Below are positions 1 through 8,502 of a stretch of 40,760 nt of DNA, one piece after another (position 1 is the first letter of the stretch; each line of letters starts with the position of its first letter). The stretch is from a virus. The translations under genes and the position numbers were made by a program. Location of the stretch: positions 1 to 40,760 of the IMG/VR virus record IMGVR_UViG_3300045051_001512, one strand, 5' to 3'. The notes under the pieces were generated by a model. The model saw only the letters and a program-made list of their open reading frames with translations. It did not search any database and was not told where the DNA came from.

Positions 1-717
1 GTGAGCCTCACCTATCAGTTCCGGCCGATCTCCTCCTGGCCTGGCAAACCCACCCCAAACGACGCCCGCCGACGTGCAACCTTCAGCGCCGGCTGGACGG
101 CCACGCTTCGCCTTCTGGAGGCTGAGCTGGGTCATCTGGACGGCAGCAGTGTTGTGATTGAGGCAGACTGTGACCAGTCGGCCATCAAGCTCGACGGGAT
201 GTTCCGCGCTGGAGCCAAGCTTCGCGGGCCGGGGGTGGTCATCAGCTTTGGCTCACGGGTGGGAGCCCTGCGTTACCCGTGTGACACGTTCACGGACTGG
301 CAGGACAACGTCCGGGCGATCGCCTTGTCTCTGGAGGCATTGCGAAAAGTTGAGCGGTACGGCGTCACCAAACGCAACGAGCAGTACCAAGGATGGGCGG
401 CGCTGCCGGCACCTGGCCAAACCTCGGTGGGACTTGTCGCCCCTGTGGCCACGAATGCGCTGGCCGATCCAGTGAGGGCGGCTGTGTGGCTTTCCAACAC
501 TGTTTACGGTCCCAAGGTGCCCGGCCCGGGCGTCTTCACCGCTGACCACATCCTGAAAGATGAGACTGCCTACGACGCGGCCTACCGGGATGCGGTTCGT
601 GAGCTGCACCCGGACGCGAACGGCGGGAACCTCCGCCCTGAGTGGCACAAGCTGCAGGATGCGGTTCGGTCATTGTCCTTCTACTGGGAAAAGCGGCAGC
701 AGGGTGGTGGCAAATGA
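1..717 (+). CDS. Phage J-domain-like protein
   Basis: A 238-residue protein that starts with GTG at the first base of the window, so its upstream signals cannot be seen. The C-terminal 50 residues resemble a DnaJ J domain: a helix with Arg and Glu runs into an HPD tripeptide (His203-Pro204-Asp205) followed by Asn-Gly-Gly and a second amphipathic helix. In J domains HPD stimulates Hsp70 ATPase; phages carry such proteins near replication genes, where they may recruit host DnaK. The first 150 residues match nothing I recognise. It is followed 36 bp later by the replication organiser. The J-domain call rests on the HPD motif and its helices; the role in replication is inference. Confidence 0.55.
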   Translation: MSLTYQFRPISSWPGKPTPNDARRRATFSAGWTATLRLLEAELGHLDGSSVVIEADCDQSAIKLDGMFRAGAKLRGPGVVISFGSRVGALRYPCDTFTDWQDNVRAIALSLEALRKVERYGVTKRNEQYQGWAALPAPGQTSVGLVAPVATNALADPVRAAVWLSNTVYGPKVPGPGVFTADHILKDETAYDAAYRDAVRELHPDANGGNLRPEWHKLQDAVRSLSFYWEKRQQGGGK

Positions 718-753
718 GCAAGGCGGTGCCGAACAACATGCAAAGGACTGCAT

Positions 754-1920
754 ATGCCTGACAGAATCATTCGAGCAACAATTCTCTCGTCAGACGCCGT
801 GTGTGGTCTCGGCTGGGCCGAAGAGGTCTTCTACCGGCGCCTGCTGAGTGTGATCGACGACTATGGCCGCTTTGACGGCCGACCTGATGTACTGCGTTCT
901 TCTTGTTACCCCGTCCAAACCGACAAGGTACGTGTTTCCGACATCTCCCGCTGGCTCGCCGAGTGCGAAATGGCCGGGTTGCTCGCAATCTACGAAGTTG
1001 AAGGTCGACGGTTTATCCAAGTTCACAAGACGCAGTTTCAGATTCGTGCCAAGAAATCGAAGTGGCCGCAGCCGCCTGCCAACATCTGCAAGCATGTGCT
1101 GGCAGATGACAGCACGTGCAAACATCCTCCGGCAAATGCGCCCGTATTCGTAGTCGTAGACGTAGGCGCAGCAGCAGCAGGAACGATTACCGGAGATTCC
1201 CCGCCGGCTGGGGCTGCTGCTGCCGCTGCTGCTGCTGAGCCTACGCAGGGGGGAGAAGCGGACGAGCGGCACGATGACGTGCTCATCACGTTGGCGGGCA
1301 TGGGGATTACTGGCGCCAAAGCCACAGAGCTGGCGGCGATGCCATGGGTGAGCGTTGACCTGATCCGGCGGGTGAAGGCCGAGATGCGTGCGGGTGAAGG
1401 GCCTGGAATGCTGATCACCAGGCTCGAGAAGGATGAGCGAGCCAAGTGGGAGGCCAAGCAGCTGGCCGAGCAGGCCCGAGCGGCGGCCGAGGCTGTGAAG
1501 CGTGAAGAGGCTGAGCGGCAGCGAGAGGCCATTCAGCAGGCTGCTGTCGAGAACAGGCCGGAGGATGAGAAGCTCTTGGCAGCGACCCCAGTCACCGAGA
1601 TCACTCGAGCCATCGACCGAACGCCGGACCCTCGGATGCGATCGGCGATCAGGTCGGCGAGCAAGGATGGGCGAGGACTGCCCACGGACCAGAAGCTCCG
1701 TCACTGCGTTGCTCAGGAGATTCGGGCTGGCGAGACGGCCAAGGCGGCACTTGCCAGGGTGAGGCCGATGATCATCCCAAAGGCGCATGACGCGGCAAAT
1801 GAACAGCCACAGGCGGCTGCACCCATTCTGAAGCGTGACCATCACCGCGAGGGGGTGCGCGCCGGGTTAGGGGGGGTGGGGTCAACGGGTCCTTCCCCGG
1901 CCTTGGCCCTCTCCCCCTAA
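754..1920 (+). CDS. Replication organiser-like protein (winged helix plus coiled coil)
   Basis: A 388-residue protein; the ATG is preceded by AAAGGA at a good distance. Residues 1-105 have the look of the winged-helix region of phage replisome organisers (VFYRRLLSVIDDYGRF, later WLAECEMAGLL and a short wing before a Lys-rich stretch). A low-complexity Ala linker (about residues 137-165), encoded by GCA/GCT triplet runs, leads into a long charged coiled coil (about 205-265) and a C-terminal helical part. Such proteins bind the phage origin and load the helicase. No helicase gene follows, so the host enzyme would be used. The family call is by resemblance only. Confidence 0.5.
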   Translation: MPDRIIRATILSSDAVCGLGWAEEVFYRRLLSVIDDYGRFDGRPDVLRSSCYPVQTDKVRVSDISRWLAECEMAGLLAIYEVEGRRFIQVHKTQFQIRAKKSKWPQPPANICKHVLADDSTCKHPPANAPVFVVVDVGAAAAGTITGDSPPAGAAAAAAAAEPTQGGEADERHDDVLITLAGMGITGAKATELAAMPWVSVDLIRRVKAEMRAGEGPGMLITRLEKDERAKWEAKQLAEQARAAAEAVKREEAERQREAIQQAAVENRPEDEKLLAATPVTEITRAIDRTPDPRMRSAIRSASKDGRGLPTDQKLRHCVAQEIRAGETAKAALARVRPMIIPKAHDAANEQPQAAAPILKRDHHREGVRAGLGGVGSTGPSPALALSP

Positions 1921-2003
1921 CCCTTTGGAACATCACCGCGGGCGGTAGTGTTTGTTTGTCGGGATTTTTGTTTGTTGTTGTCGTGAATTTTGATGAGGTT
2001 TTT

Positions 2004-2576
2004 ATGGCGAAAAAGGCTGAAAAACGAAGCGGTGGAGAGAGTGTGGTGGGGGTGCAGAAGCTGGTGTTTATGACGGCGGGGGAGCTGGCGAAGAACCCGA
2101 AGAACTGGCGGACCCATCCGCCGGAGCAGATCTCGGCGCTCCGGAAGATGATCGCGGATCCTGAGGTGGGGTTTGCAGTGCCGGTGCTCTTCAACTCGAA
2201 GCTGGGGCGGCTGGTCGACGGGCATGGCCGGCTGGAGGCGGTGACGCCGGACACGGTTGTGCCGGTGCTGATTGGGAACTGGGATGTGCGTGGGGAGGCG
2301 AAACTGCTGGCGAGTCTGGACCGGCTGACGGGGATGGCGGGGTCGGACCATGGGCAGGTGTCGGCGCTGCTGGCGGAGATCGGGGATGAGTTGCCGGAGG
2401 AGATTCGGGCGCTGATGGAGGATGAGGTGTCGCCGGTGCTCGAGGGTGAGAAGGATGCGGTGGAGGTGCCAGAGGCCTGGCAGGTGGTGGTGGAGTGCGA
2501 CGGGGAGGATGAGCAGGCGGCGGTGTTTGAGCGGCTGAAGGGTGAGGGGATGAAGGTGAAGTTGTTGACGCTGTGA
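2004..2576 (+). CDS. ParB-like nuclease/CTPase-fold domain protein
   Basis: A 190-residue protein. I chose the ATG at 2004 because the in-frame extension back to 1956 is hydrophobic and lacks a ribosome site. Residues 15-75 match the ParB/sulfiredoxin fold: a LxxNPKNWRTHPPEQISAL segment as in many phage ParB proteins, then VDGHGRLEA, equivalent to the GxxR signature loop. The C-terminal half is acidic and helical. Short phage ParB domains next to terminase genes may act as nucleases or as DNA-binding partners of modification enzymes. The next gene, 32 bp downstream, is an ABC-ATPase/GNAT fusion, and the pair looks like a functional unit. Confidence 0.75.
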   Translation: MAKKAEKRSGGESVVGVQKLVFMTAGELAKNPKNWRTHPPEQISALRKMIADPEVGFAVPVLFNSKLGRLVDGHGRLEAVTPDTVVPVLIGNWDVRGEAKLLASLDRLTGMAGSDHGQVSALLAEIGDELPEEIRALMEDEVSPVLEGEKDAVEVPEAWQVVVECDGEDEQAAVFERLKGEGMKVKLLTL

Positions 2577-2608
2577 TGGTGGTGTCTTTTTGCCAAGGAA
2601 GGTGAACG

Positions 2609-3802
2609 ATGAAGACTAAAGTCGTCAATGAGGCTGGTGGAGGGCGTAGTCTGCGCGTGGAGCAGGTGGTGGGGATGTTTGACCTGGACGTGCAGAAGGC
2701 GCGGCGGGTGGAGGTGTCGGCCGAGTTGCCGGCTGCGGCCGGGGATTGGCGGATTGGGCTAATCGTGGGGCCGAGCGGCAGCGGGAAGAGCAGTGTAGCG
2801 CGGGCTGCTGTGAAGGCCGGCGGGGCGTGGGATGGGCTGGCGGATCTGTATGAGCCTGGTGTGCGGTGGCCAGCCGGCGCGGCGATGGTGGACGGGATGC
2901 CGGCGGGGGTGGGGATGAAGGAGATCGCGGGGATGCTGACGGCGGTGGGCTTGAGTAGTCCGCCGGCGTGGGTGCGGCCGTATGAGGTGCTGAGCGGCGG
3001 GGAGAAGTTTCGGGCGGATCTGGCGCGGGCGGTGCTGTCGGCCGAGCCGGGCAGCGTTGTTGTGTTCGATGAGTTCACCAGTGTGGTGGATCGGACGGTG
3101 GCGAAGGTAGGGAGCGCAGCTGTGGCGAAGGCGGTGAGGAGGATGAACGGACCAAAGCTGGTAGCGGTGACCTGCCACTACGACGTGGCGGAGTGGCTGC
3201 AGCCGGACTGGGTGGTGGACATGGGGGCTGGCGGGAAGTGCGTGTTTGCAGGGGCCGACCCTGCAAGGGGGTCTCTTCGGCGCCCCGAGATCTTCGGCAG
3301 GTTGTACCGGTGCCGGCCTGGGACTGGGGTTGGGCGGCGGCTATGGCAGACTTTTGGGAAACATCACTATCTAGACTCGAGCCTGCATCCGGCGGCACAG
3401 TGCTATGTCGGCGTAGTTGAGAAGATGGGCGATGTGGTGGTGGATGAGCCGGTGTGTCTGGTGGCGGTGCTGTCGATGACGGGCCGCGCGGGAAGGGATC
3501 GGATTAGTCGGGTGGTGGTGTTGCCGGACTGGCAGGGAATCGGGGTGGGCGGTGCTGTACTGAGGGCGGTGGCCGCTGACCGGGTGGGAATGGGGCGGCG
3601 AGTGAGCCTCGTGACGCGGCATCCTGGGATGCTGGCCGGGTTGAAGCGGGCGGGGAGCGGGTGGAAGTGTGTGGGTGCACTGCGGAACGGGCATCGGGCA
3701 GGTCGCAGCAAGAAGGTCGATGGCCGGATTATTGGGAGTGAGGCGCTGAGCCGCGGGCGGCCGGTGGTAAGTTTTGAGTACGTTGGTGGAGGACCCCGAT
3801 GA
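2609..3802 (+). CDS. ABC-type ATPase fused to GNAT acetyltransferase domain
   Basis: A 397-residue two-domain protein. Residues 1-215 are an ABC ATPase with every core motif: Walker A GPSGSGKS (54-61), signature LSGGEKFRADLARA (128-141), Walker B VVVFDEF (150-156) and switch His190. There are no membrane segments, so it is not a transporter subunit by itself. Residues 250-397 hold a GNAT domain with the acetyl-CoA loop RVVVLPDWQGIGVGG (301-315). The linker has a KHHYL...CY motif (251-265). Such fusions occur in phages and resemble Mom-like GNAT DNA-modification proteins, which suggests base modification or another anti-restriction role (inference). Its stop overlaps the next start. Confidence 0.8.
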   Translation: MKTKVVNEAGGGRSLRVEQVVGMFDLDVQKARRVEVSAELPAAAGDWRIGLIVGPSGSGKSSVARAAVKAGGAWDGLADLYEPGVRWPAGAAMVDGMPAGVGMKEIAGMLTAVGLSSPPAWVRPYEVLSGGEKFRADLARAVLSAEPGSVVVFDEFTSVVDRTVAKVGSAAVAKAVRRMNGPKLVAVTCHYDVAEWLQPDWVVDMGAGGKCVFAGADPARGSLRRPEIFGRLYRCRPGTGVGRRLWQTFGKHHYLDSSLHPAAQCYVGVVEKMGDVVVDEPVCLVAVLSMTGRAGRDRISRVVVLPDWQGIGVGGAVLRAVAADRVGMGRRVSLVTRHPGMLAGLKRAGSGWKCVGALRNGHRAGRSKKVDGRIIGSEALSRGRPVVSFEYVGGGPR

Positions 3803-4014
3803 ACGATGAAGCCTTGCTGATCGAACTGCTCGAAGAACACCTAGATGACCTGCGGCTGTACGTCGAAGGCGCGGACGACGCCTACGACGCTGCACCGGCA
3901 GGAACTGCAAAAGCCGATGCACGCGCGAAGGCGAGCAAGATGCGCCGTCAGGCTGAGCTGCTGGCCGAACATATCGAGAAGTTGAAGGACGGAGGGAACC
4001 GCAAAGATGACTAA
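3799..4014 (+). CDS. Small acidic helical protein, unknown
   Basis: A 71-residue protein whose ATG overlaps the stop of the ABC-GNAT gene (ATGA), indicating translational coupling. It is rich in Glu, Asp, Ala and Lys and predicted to be almost wholly helical (LIELLEEHLDDLRLY at the start, AELLAEHIEKL near the end). No catalytic or binding motif is visible. Its last codons overlap the next gene by 8 bp, so it belongs to the packaging operon. It could be a small adaptor of the terminase; I do not recognise a family. Confidence 0.6.
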   Translation: MNDEALLIELLEEHLDDLRLYVEGADDAYDAAPAGTAKADARAKASKMRRQAELLAEHIEKLKDGGNRKDD

Positions 4015-4534
4015 GCCTCGAAAGAAACCACTGCAGAAGTCTCCGGGACCGGAGGTGCTGGCTGCCGAAGCGAAGGCGGTGGAGCAGGCAGTGCTGCTGC
4101 TGGTGGGCGGGGTAAGCCGTCGACTGGTGGAGCAGCAGGTGGCTGGATCTGGCGTGGCAGCGGCCCGGGTGGCAGAGGTGGTGCAGGCGGCGCGGGAGAA
4201 GATCCGGGTGGCGGCGGACTATGACCGAAGCGAGGAGGTGGGGTTGGCGGTGACGCGGTGTGAGGACATCTACCGGAAGGCGCTGGCGGCGAAGGATCTG
4301 AAGACGGCGCTGGCAGCCAACAAGGAGAAGAGCCGGCTGAGAAGGCTGTACGAAAGGACCGAGGGAGAGACCGGTTCGGAAGGCGCTGCTGGCGGCGGCG
4401 CTGAGCTGGAGGAGTGCCGGCGGGTGCTGGCGGCGATCGCGGGACACGTTTTGCCGCTGGAGCTGGCGGAGGCGGGGTATCCTCTGGAGGAGCATGTGAG
4501 GATTGCGGCGTCGCGGCTGAGTCGGCCGGCTTGA
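4007..4534 (+). CDS. Probable terminase small subunit
   Basis: A 175-residue protein directly upstream of the large terminase. After a basic N-terminus, residues 22-62 form a predicted helix-turn-helix (AVLLLVGGVSRRLVEQQ, then AARVAEVV), as expected for a DNA-recognition domain. Residues 65-120 are helical with a Lys-rich segment (AANKEKSRLRRLYE) that could form the oligomerisation core. Small subunits bind the packaging site and hand DNA to the large subunit. The call rests on position, size and HTH-like pattern; sequence similarity to a named family is not obvious. Confidence 0.55.
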   Translation: MTKPRKKPLQKSPGPEVLAAEAKAVEQAVLLLVGGVSRRLVEQQVAGSGVAAARVAEVVQAAREKIRVAADYDRSEEVGLAVTRCEDIYRKALAAKDLKTALAANKEKSRLRRLYERTEGETGSEGAAGGGAELEECRRVLAAIAGHVLPLELAEAGYPLEEHVRIAASRLSRPA

Positions 4535-4593
4535 TCAGTTCCGGCAGGGGTGCCGGGTTCGTTCGGAGTCACGGGAGTGACTGGCTGTGGTGA

Positions 4594-6708
4594 ATGACTG
4601 CGGTGTATGCAGCAGTAAAGCGACGGGAGTCGGCGCGGCGGCGTGAGCTGACGCTGCTGGGGCAGGACATCGGCCCGATCCCGGCGGTGGCGGACCCACG
4701 CCGGCGGGCGCGGGCGGAGGCGTCGCTGGAGTTTTTCCTGAAGACCTACTTCCCGCAGGTCTTTCACCTTGCCTGGTCGGGGGACCACTTGGAGGCGATC
4801 GGCCTGATCGAGGGGGCGGCGCGGGATGGCGGGCTGTTTGCGTATGCGATGCCGCGCGGGAGCGGGAAGACATCCATGTGTGAGGGGGCGGTGCTGTGGT
4901 CTCAGCTGGTGGGGCTGCACCCGTTTGTGATGCTGGTGGGGGCTACGGCGGACGCGGCCGGGGTGGCGCTGGCCAAGATCAAGAGCCAGTTGCAGAACAA
5001 TGACCTGCTGCTGGCGGACTGGCCGGAGGTGGTGTTTCCATTCCGAAAGCTCGAGGGAGAGAGCCGGCGGGCGAGCGGACAGCGGTACTACGGGAAGCTG
5101 ACGCACATCGGGTGGAGCGCGGAGGAGGTGGTGTTTCCGATGATTCCCGGGAGCCGGGCGGGGGGCTCGGTGATTCGGACGGCGGGGCTGACGGGGAACA
5201 TCCGCGGGGCGAGCCATGTGACGCCGGCGGGGGCGAGCGTGCGGCCGAGTCTGGTGATCATCGACGACGCTCAAACGGACCAATCAGCCAGGAGCGTGAG
5301 CCAGGTGAAGGAGCGGCTGGCGATCATCGAGGGGACGATCCTGAATCTGGCCGGGCCGGGGCAAAAGATTGCGGCGGTGATGCCGTGCACGGTGATCAGG
5401 GCGGACGATGTGGCGGATCAGCTGCTGGACCGGGCGCGGCACCCGGAGTGGCAGGGCCGGCGCACGAAGCTCATGAAGAGCCTGCCGACGAACGATGCGA
5501 TGTGGAACGAGTACACGCGGCTTCGGGCGGAGAGCCTGCGGAACGGCGGGAAGGGTGAGCCAGCAACCGAGTACTACCGCGAAAATCGGGAGGCGATGGA
5601 CGAGGGGGCGGAGGCGAGCTGGCCTGAGCGGCACAACAGCGACGAGATCAGCGCGGTGCAGTACGCAATGAACCTGCGGATGCGGAACGAGGCGGCGTTT
5701 TGGGCGGAGTACCAGAACGAGCCGCTGAGCGAGCGGGGCGGCGATGGGGTGGAACTGACGATCGAGGGGCTCGAGCTGAAGGTGACGGGGCTGAAGCGGG
5801 GTGAGGTGCCGCTGGGGGTGGAGCACCTGGTTTCATTTGTGGACGTACAAAAGGATGTGTTGTTTTGGACGGCGATGGGGTTTGCCGACGACTTCACGGG
5901 GTGGATCCTGGACTACGGGGCGTGGCCGGATCAGAAGCGGGACTACTTCACGCTGAGCAACATCACGCGGACGCTGGCCGGTTTTACAAAGGCGGCGACG
6001 ATGGAGGGGCAGATTTACAACGGTCTGCGGGGGGCGTGCGACCTGCTGTTCGGGCGCGGGTCCGGAGGGCAAGCCCGTCCGTGGCGCAGGCAGGACGGGG
6101 TGGGGATGGAAATGGAGCGGTGCATGGTGGACGCGAACTGGGGCAGGTCGACGGATGTGGTGTACCAGTTTTGTCGGGAGGGCGGCGGCGCCGATGGCAT
6201 GTACCGCGGGAAGGTGACGCCGTCACACGGCCGGTACTTCGGGGCGAGTGCGGTGCCGATCAGTGAGTACAAGCGCAAGGAGGGTGAGCGGGTGGGGACC
6301 TACTGGAGGATGGGCCAGCCGAAGGCGGCGCGGGGGGTGCGGCACGCGCTCTGGGACACCAACTGGTGGAAGAGCTTCACAGAGCAGCGGCTGCTGCAGG
6401 CGCAGGGGGACGCGGGCAGCTATTCGATCTTTGGCGTGGAGGCCAACGGCCGGCGGACGGACCATCGGATGCTGTTCGAGCATCTCACCAGCGAGGGCAA
6501 GACGAAGGTGACGGCGCGGGGCAGGGAGATCGATGAGTGGCGGATCAAGGTGGGCAGGGACAACCACTTTTGGGACTGCGTGGTGGGCTGCTCGGTGGCG
6601 GCCAGCATCGCCGGGGCGAAGGTGCTGGGCAGTAGTACGCCGGCGGTGGTGAGGAGGGTGGTGAAACTGAGCGAGCGGAAGGGAAAGGTCTGGGGCGGGC
6701 AGAAGTAA
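4594..6708 (+). CDS. Phage terminase large subunit (GpA-type)
   Basis: A 704-residue packaging motor. The ATPase domain shows a Walker A-like PRGSGKTSM (87-95) in the early position typical of GpA-type terminases, and a Walker B LVIIDDAQ (220-227) with paired Asp. A second domain begins near residue 409; the first conserved acid of the RNase H-like nuclease fits Asp417 (LVSFVDVQKD). Length agrees with lambda gpA-like proteins. It cuts concatemeric DNA and pumps it into the prohead through the portal. The 6064-6076 segment, inside the nuclease domain, carries a short palindrome also seen in two non-coding places. The start has only a weak ribosome site. Confidence 0.9.
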   Translation: MTAVYAAVKRRESARRRELTLLGQDIGPIPAVADPRRRARAEASLEFFLKTYFPQVFHLAWSGDHLEAIGLIEGAARDGGLFAYAMPRGSGKTSMCEGAVLWSQLVGLHPFVMLVGATADAAGVALAKIKSQLQNNDLLLADWPEVVFPFRKLEGESRRASGQRYYGKLTHIGWSAEEVVFPMIPGSRAGGSVIRTAGLTGNIRGASHVTPAGASVRPSLVIIDDAQTDQSARSVSQVKERLAIIEGTILNLAGPGQKIAAVMPCTVIRADDVADQLLDRARHPEWQGRRTKLMKSLPTNDAMWNEYTRLRAESLRNGGKGEPATEYYRENREAMDEGAEASWPERHNSDEISAVQYAMNLRMRNEAAFWAEYQNEPLSERGGDGVELTIEGLELKVTGLKRGEVPLGVEHLVSFVDVQKDVLFWTAMGFADDFTGWILDYGAWPDQKRDYFTLSNITRTLAGFTKAATMEGQIYNGLRGACDLLFGRGSGGQARPWRRQDGVGMEMERCMVDANWGRSTDVVYQFCREGGGADGMYRGKVTPSHGRYFGASAVPISEYKRKEGERVGTYWRMGQPKAARGVRHALWDTNWWKSFTEQRLLQAQGDAGSYSIFGVEANGRRTDHRMLFEHLTSEGKTKVTARGREIDEWRIKVGRDNHFWDCVVGCSVAASIAGAKVLGSSTPAVVRRVVKLSERKGKVWGGQK

Positions 6709-6754
6709 GTGGTGGGTGGTGAGTAGAGCAGACTAGCGCGAAAGGATGTGCGTT

Positions 6755-7297
6755 ATGACGGTGGTGAAGACGAAGAAAAAGAAGGTTGGCCGGCGGAAAA
6801 AGCTGCGGGCTGGGCTTTCGGTGCGGTCTTGGATCAAGTTCTTGGAAAGCTCTGGCGGGATTGCGGAGCTGGGGGCGGACGTGGCGCGGGAGCTGGCGGC
6901 GGAGGCGCGGCTGGAGCTTGGCCGGCAGTCGCGGCGGTGTTGCTCTGCTTATTGGCTGGAGTGCGTGCGTGCGGCGCCGGGTGAGGTGCGGCAGCCGTGC
7001 GAAGAGCTGGTGATGATCGACGGGCACGCCGCGTGCGTGTGGCGGCCGGGGATGGCGACGGTGAGGCGGGTGAAGGATCTGGAGTGGAGGGACTGCCCGG
7101 ACTATGTGAGCGAGTTCTTTGCTGACATCAGCTGGTCGGAGGCGGCGCTGGTGCCGAGCGTGTACGTGACGGAAAGTGGCTACAGCGGGGACTTCGTGAT
7201 TGAGCAGACGGAACTGCTGCGGATGCGGCTGTCGCGGGAACTGGGAGACGATGAGGAGACGCGGCGAGTGAGCGTGGCTGGCATGGGGTGGGGGTGA
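6755..7297 (+). CDS. Hypothetical phage protein
   Basis: A 180-residue protein of unknown function. An alternative ATG lies 9 bp upstream, but AAAGGA sits 8 nt before the one chosen. The N-terminus is a run of Lys and Arg (KTKKKKVGRRKKLR), which could be a nucleic-acid or membrane-surface contact. The rest is mixed alpha/beta with several Cys and Trp and an acidic C-terminal third. It sits 46 bp after the terminase and before the repeats at 7291-7330. No domain recognised. Confidence 0.6.
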   Translation: MTVVKTKKKKVGRRKKLRAGLSVRSWIKFLESSGGIAELGADVARELAAEARLELGRQSRRCCSAYWLECVRAAPGEVRQPCEELVMIDGHAACVWRPGMATVRRVKDLEWRDCPDYVSEFFADISWSEAALVPSVYVTESGYSGDFVIEQTELLRMRLSRELGDDEETRRVSVAGMGWG

Positions 7298-7330
7298 TGC
7301 AGGGTGATGCAAAGTGATGCAAGGTGATGC
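7291..7330 (+). repeat. Four tandem 10-bp direct repeats (GTGATGC core)
   Basis: Four head-to-tail 10-bp units, each ending in GTGATGC and differing only in the first three purines. The first copy contains the stop codon of the preceding gene. The array occupies most of the gap before the small HTH protein at 7384. Helical-phase spacing is typical of iterons or multi-site operators, so a DNA-binding protein, perhaps the product of the next gene, may line up on one face of the helix (inference). Confidence 0.8.
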
Positions 7331-7383
7331 GTCGCAATATTTCGTAGCAACTCACGCGCACAGATTTAGAGGGAGATGGTTTT

Positions 7384-7641
7384 ATGGATGACCGGCTGCG
7401 GAAAATCCGAGATGCTCGGCTTACTCCGGCAGAGGTGAATGCGCTGGTAGTGGTGGATCAGGCAGGGAGTGTCAGGGCGGCGGCGGACTATCTGCGGATC
7501 ACCAAGGCGGCACTGAAATCGGCGAGGAACCGAGCGTTTCGGAAGCTCAATGGGGTTGGAGCACCTGCGCCCGACCTGCGAAGAGCGGGGGAACGTGGGG
7601 CGATCGGTCGGTGCAGGCGGGGGCTGCTGCAGAGCGTGTAA
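7384..7641 (+). CDS. Small HTH DNA-binding protein
   Basis: An 85-residue basic protein. Residues 13-55 fit a helix-turn-helix of the sigma-4/LuxR type: LTPAEVNALVVVDQAGSVRAAAD, a turn, then ITKAALKSARNRAFRKL as recognition helix. The C-terminal 25 residues are Arg/Gly-rich and may contact DNA non-specifically. GGGAG stands about 10 nt before the ATG. It lies 53 bp downstream of the tandem 10-bp repeats, which are plausible binding sites. It could be a late-gene regulator or a structural-DNA protein; the sequence does not decide. Confidence 0.6.
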   Translation: MDDRLRKIRDARLTPAEVNALVVVDQAGSVRAAADYLRITKAALKSARNRAFRKLNGVGAPAPDLRRAGERGAIGRCRRGLLQSV

Positions 7642-7669
7642 GGCAATCACAGAAATGAAGGAGTACACG

Positions 7670-8461
7670 ATGACGAGACTGAACTTTCAGTTCGGCGGGA
7701 TCTTGGCTGCGCTGGTGCTTGTGGTCGCGGCGTTGGTGATGCCGCTGGCGGTTGGTGGGTGTACCGCGGACGGAAGCCCGGCGCCTCCGGAGTCGGTGCT
7801 TCCGACGCCGGAGGATGTGGCTGAGCTGCGGGCACAGGTGGAGCAGGCGGAGAAGACCAAGGCGGCGGTGCTATCCGATGCCCAGCAGGCGGTGGCGGTG
7901 GCTCAGGCGGCGCTGGCAGAAGCCAAGGCGGCTACCACCAGACCGGCGCCGGACGGATCCACGATCTCCCCGGACATTCAGGCGAAGCTGCTGGAGGTGG
8001 CTACGGCCAGCCAGAGGGCATTGGCGCGGGCGGAGACTGACGCGATGGCGATCAACGCCAAGGCAGATCAGGTACTGGGCAAGGTGACGACGGCACTCAA
8101 GGCGGCGGAGACCGGGCTGACGCGGGATGAGCAGGGCCAGGTAGACGGGCAGGCCGTGGGCGGGGTGGTAGGGACGATTGTGGGCCTGATCCCCGGCGCC
8201 CAACCGTTTGCGCCGCTGGCCGTGGAATTGGTCGCTGGCGTGCTGGGCATCTGGGGATTGATGACCCACAAGAAGCGTAAGGCGGCTGAACAGAAAGCGG
8301 CCACAAACTTCCGTCAACTGGTCGAAGTGGTGGACTCTTTTGAGTTCTTGTACCACGGCGAGAAGAAGCCGGCGGAGGATGTATTGAAGCTGCGGGCGGT
8401 GCAGTCGGCCGACACGCAGGAACTGGTGGACAAGATCACCAAGAAGCGGCTTGGGAAGTAG
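7670..8461 (+). CDS. Lipoprotein-like membrane protein, possible lysis/envelope factor
   Basis: A 263-residue protein with the start fixed by GAAGGAG upstream. It begins with a signal peptide (hydrophobic 10-29) ending in a lipobox-like VGGC (Cys31). Residues 45-170 are Ala/Gln/Lys-rich coiled coil. A second hydrophobic segment (about 165-200, Gly-rich, VVGTIVGLIPGAQPF onward) is followed by the basic HKKRK, so the C-terminus may stay in the cytoplasm. It sits just before a second one-TM coiled-coil protein. The pair could act in lysis as spanin- or holin-like factors, or as a superinfection-exclusion lipoprotein. Confidence 0.6.
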   Translation: MTRLNFQFGGILAALVLVVAALVMPLAVGGCTADGSPAPPESVLPTPEDVAELRAQVEQAEKTKAAVLSDAQQAVAVAQAALAEAKAATTRPAPDGSTISPDIQAKLLEVATASQRALARAETDAMAINAKADQVLGKVTTALKAAETGLTRDEQGQVDGQAVGGVVGTIVGLIPGAQPFAPLAVELVAGVLGIWGLMTHKKRKAAEQKAATNFRQLVEVVDSFEFLYHGEKKPAEDVLKLRAVQSADTQELVDKITKKRLGK

Positions 8462-8502
8462 GGGAGCGGCGGTCTTCAGTAGGTCTCATCGGGAGTGCTG
8501 AC

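Noticed and set aside
1147-1245. GCA/GCT triplet runs resembling a microsatellite
   Set aside because: They encode the Ala linker of the replication organiser in frame and are explained by it.
790-1845. Long minus-strand open frame opposite the replication organiser (similar ones at 3371-4495, 12216-12950 and 19008-20489)
   Set aside because: In GC-rich DNA the antisense frames of real genes stay open by codon bias; these lack ribosome sites and have His/Arg/Pro-rich, repeat-like translations.
3246-3266. Palindrome TTGCAGGGG..CCCTGCAA inside the ABC-GNAT gene
   Set aside because: It lies in frame within the coding sequence and no second copy was found; chance or local folding is sufficient.
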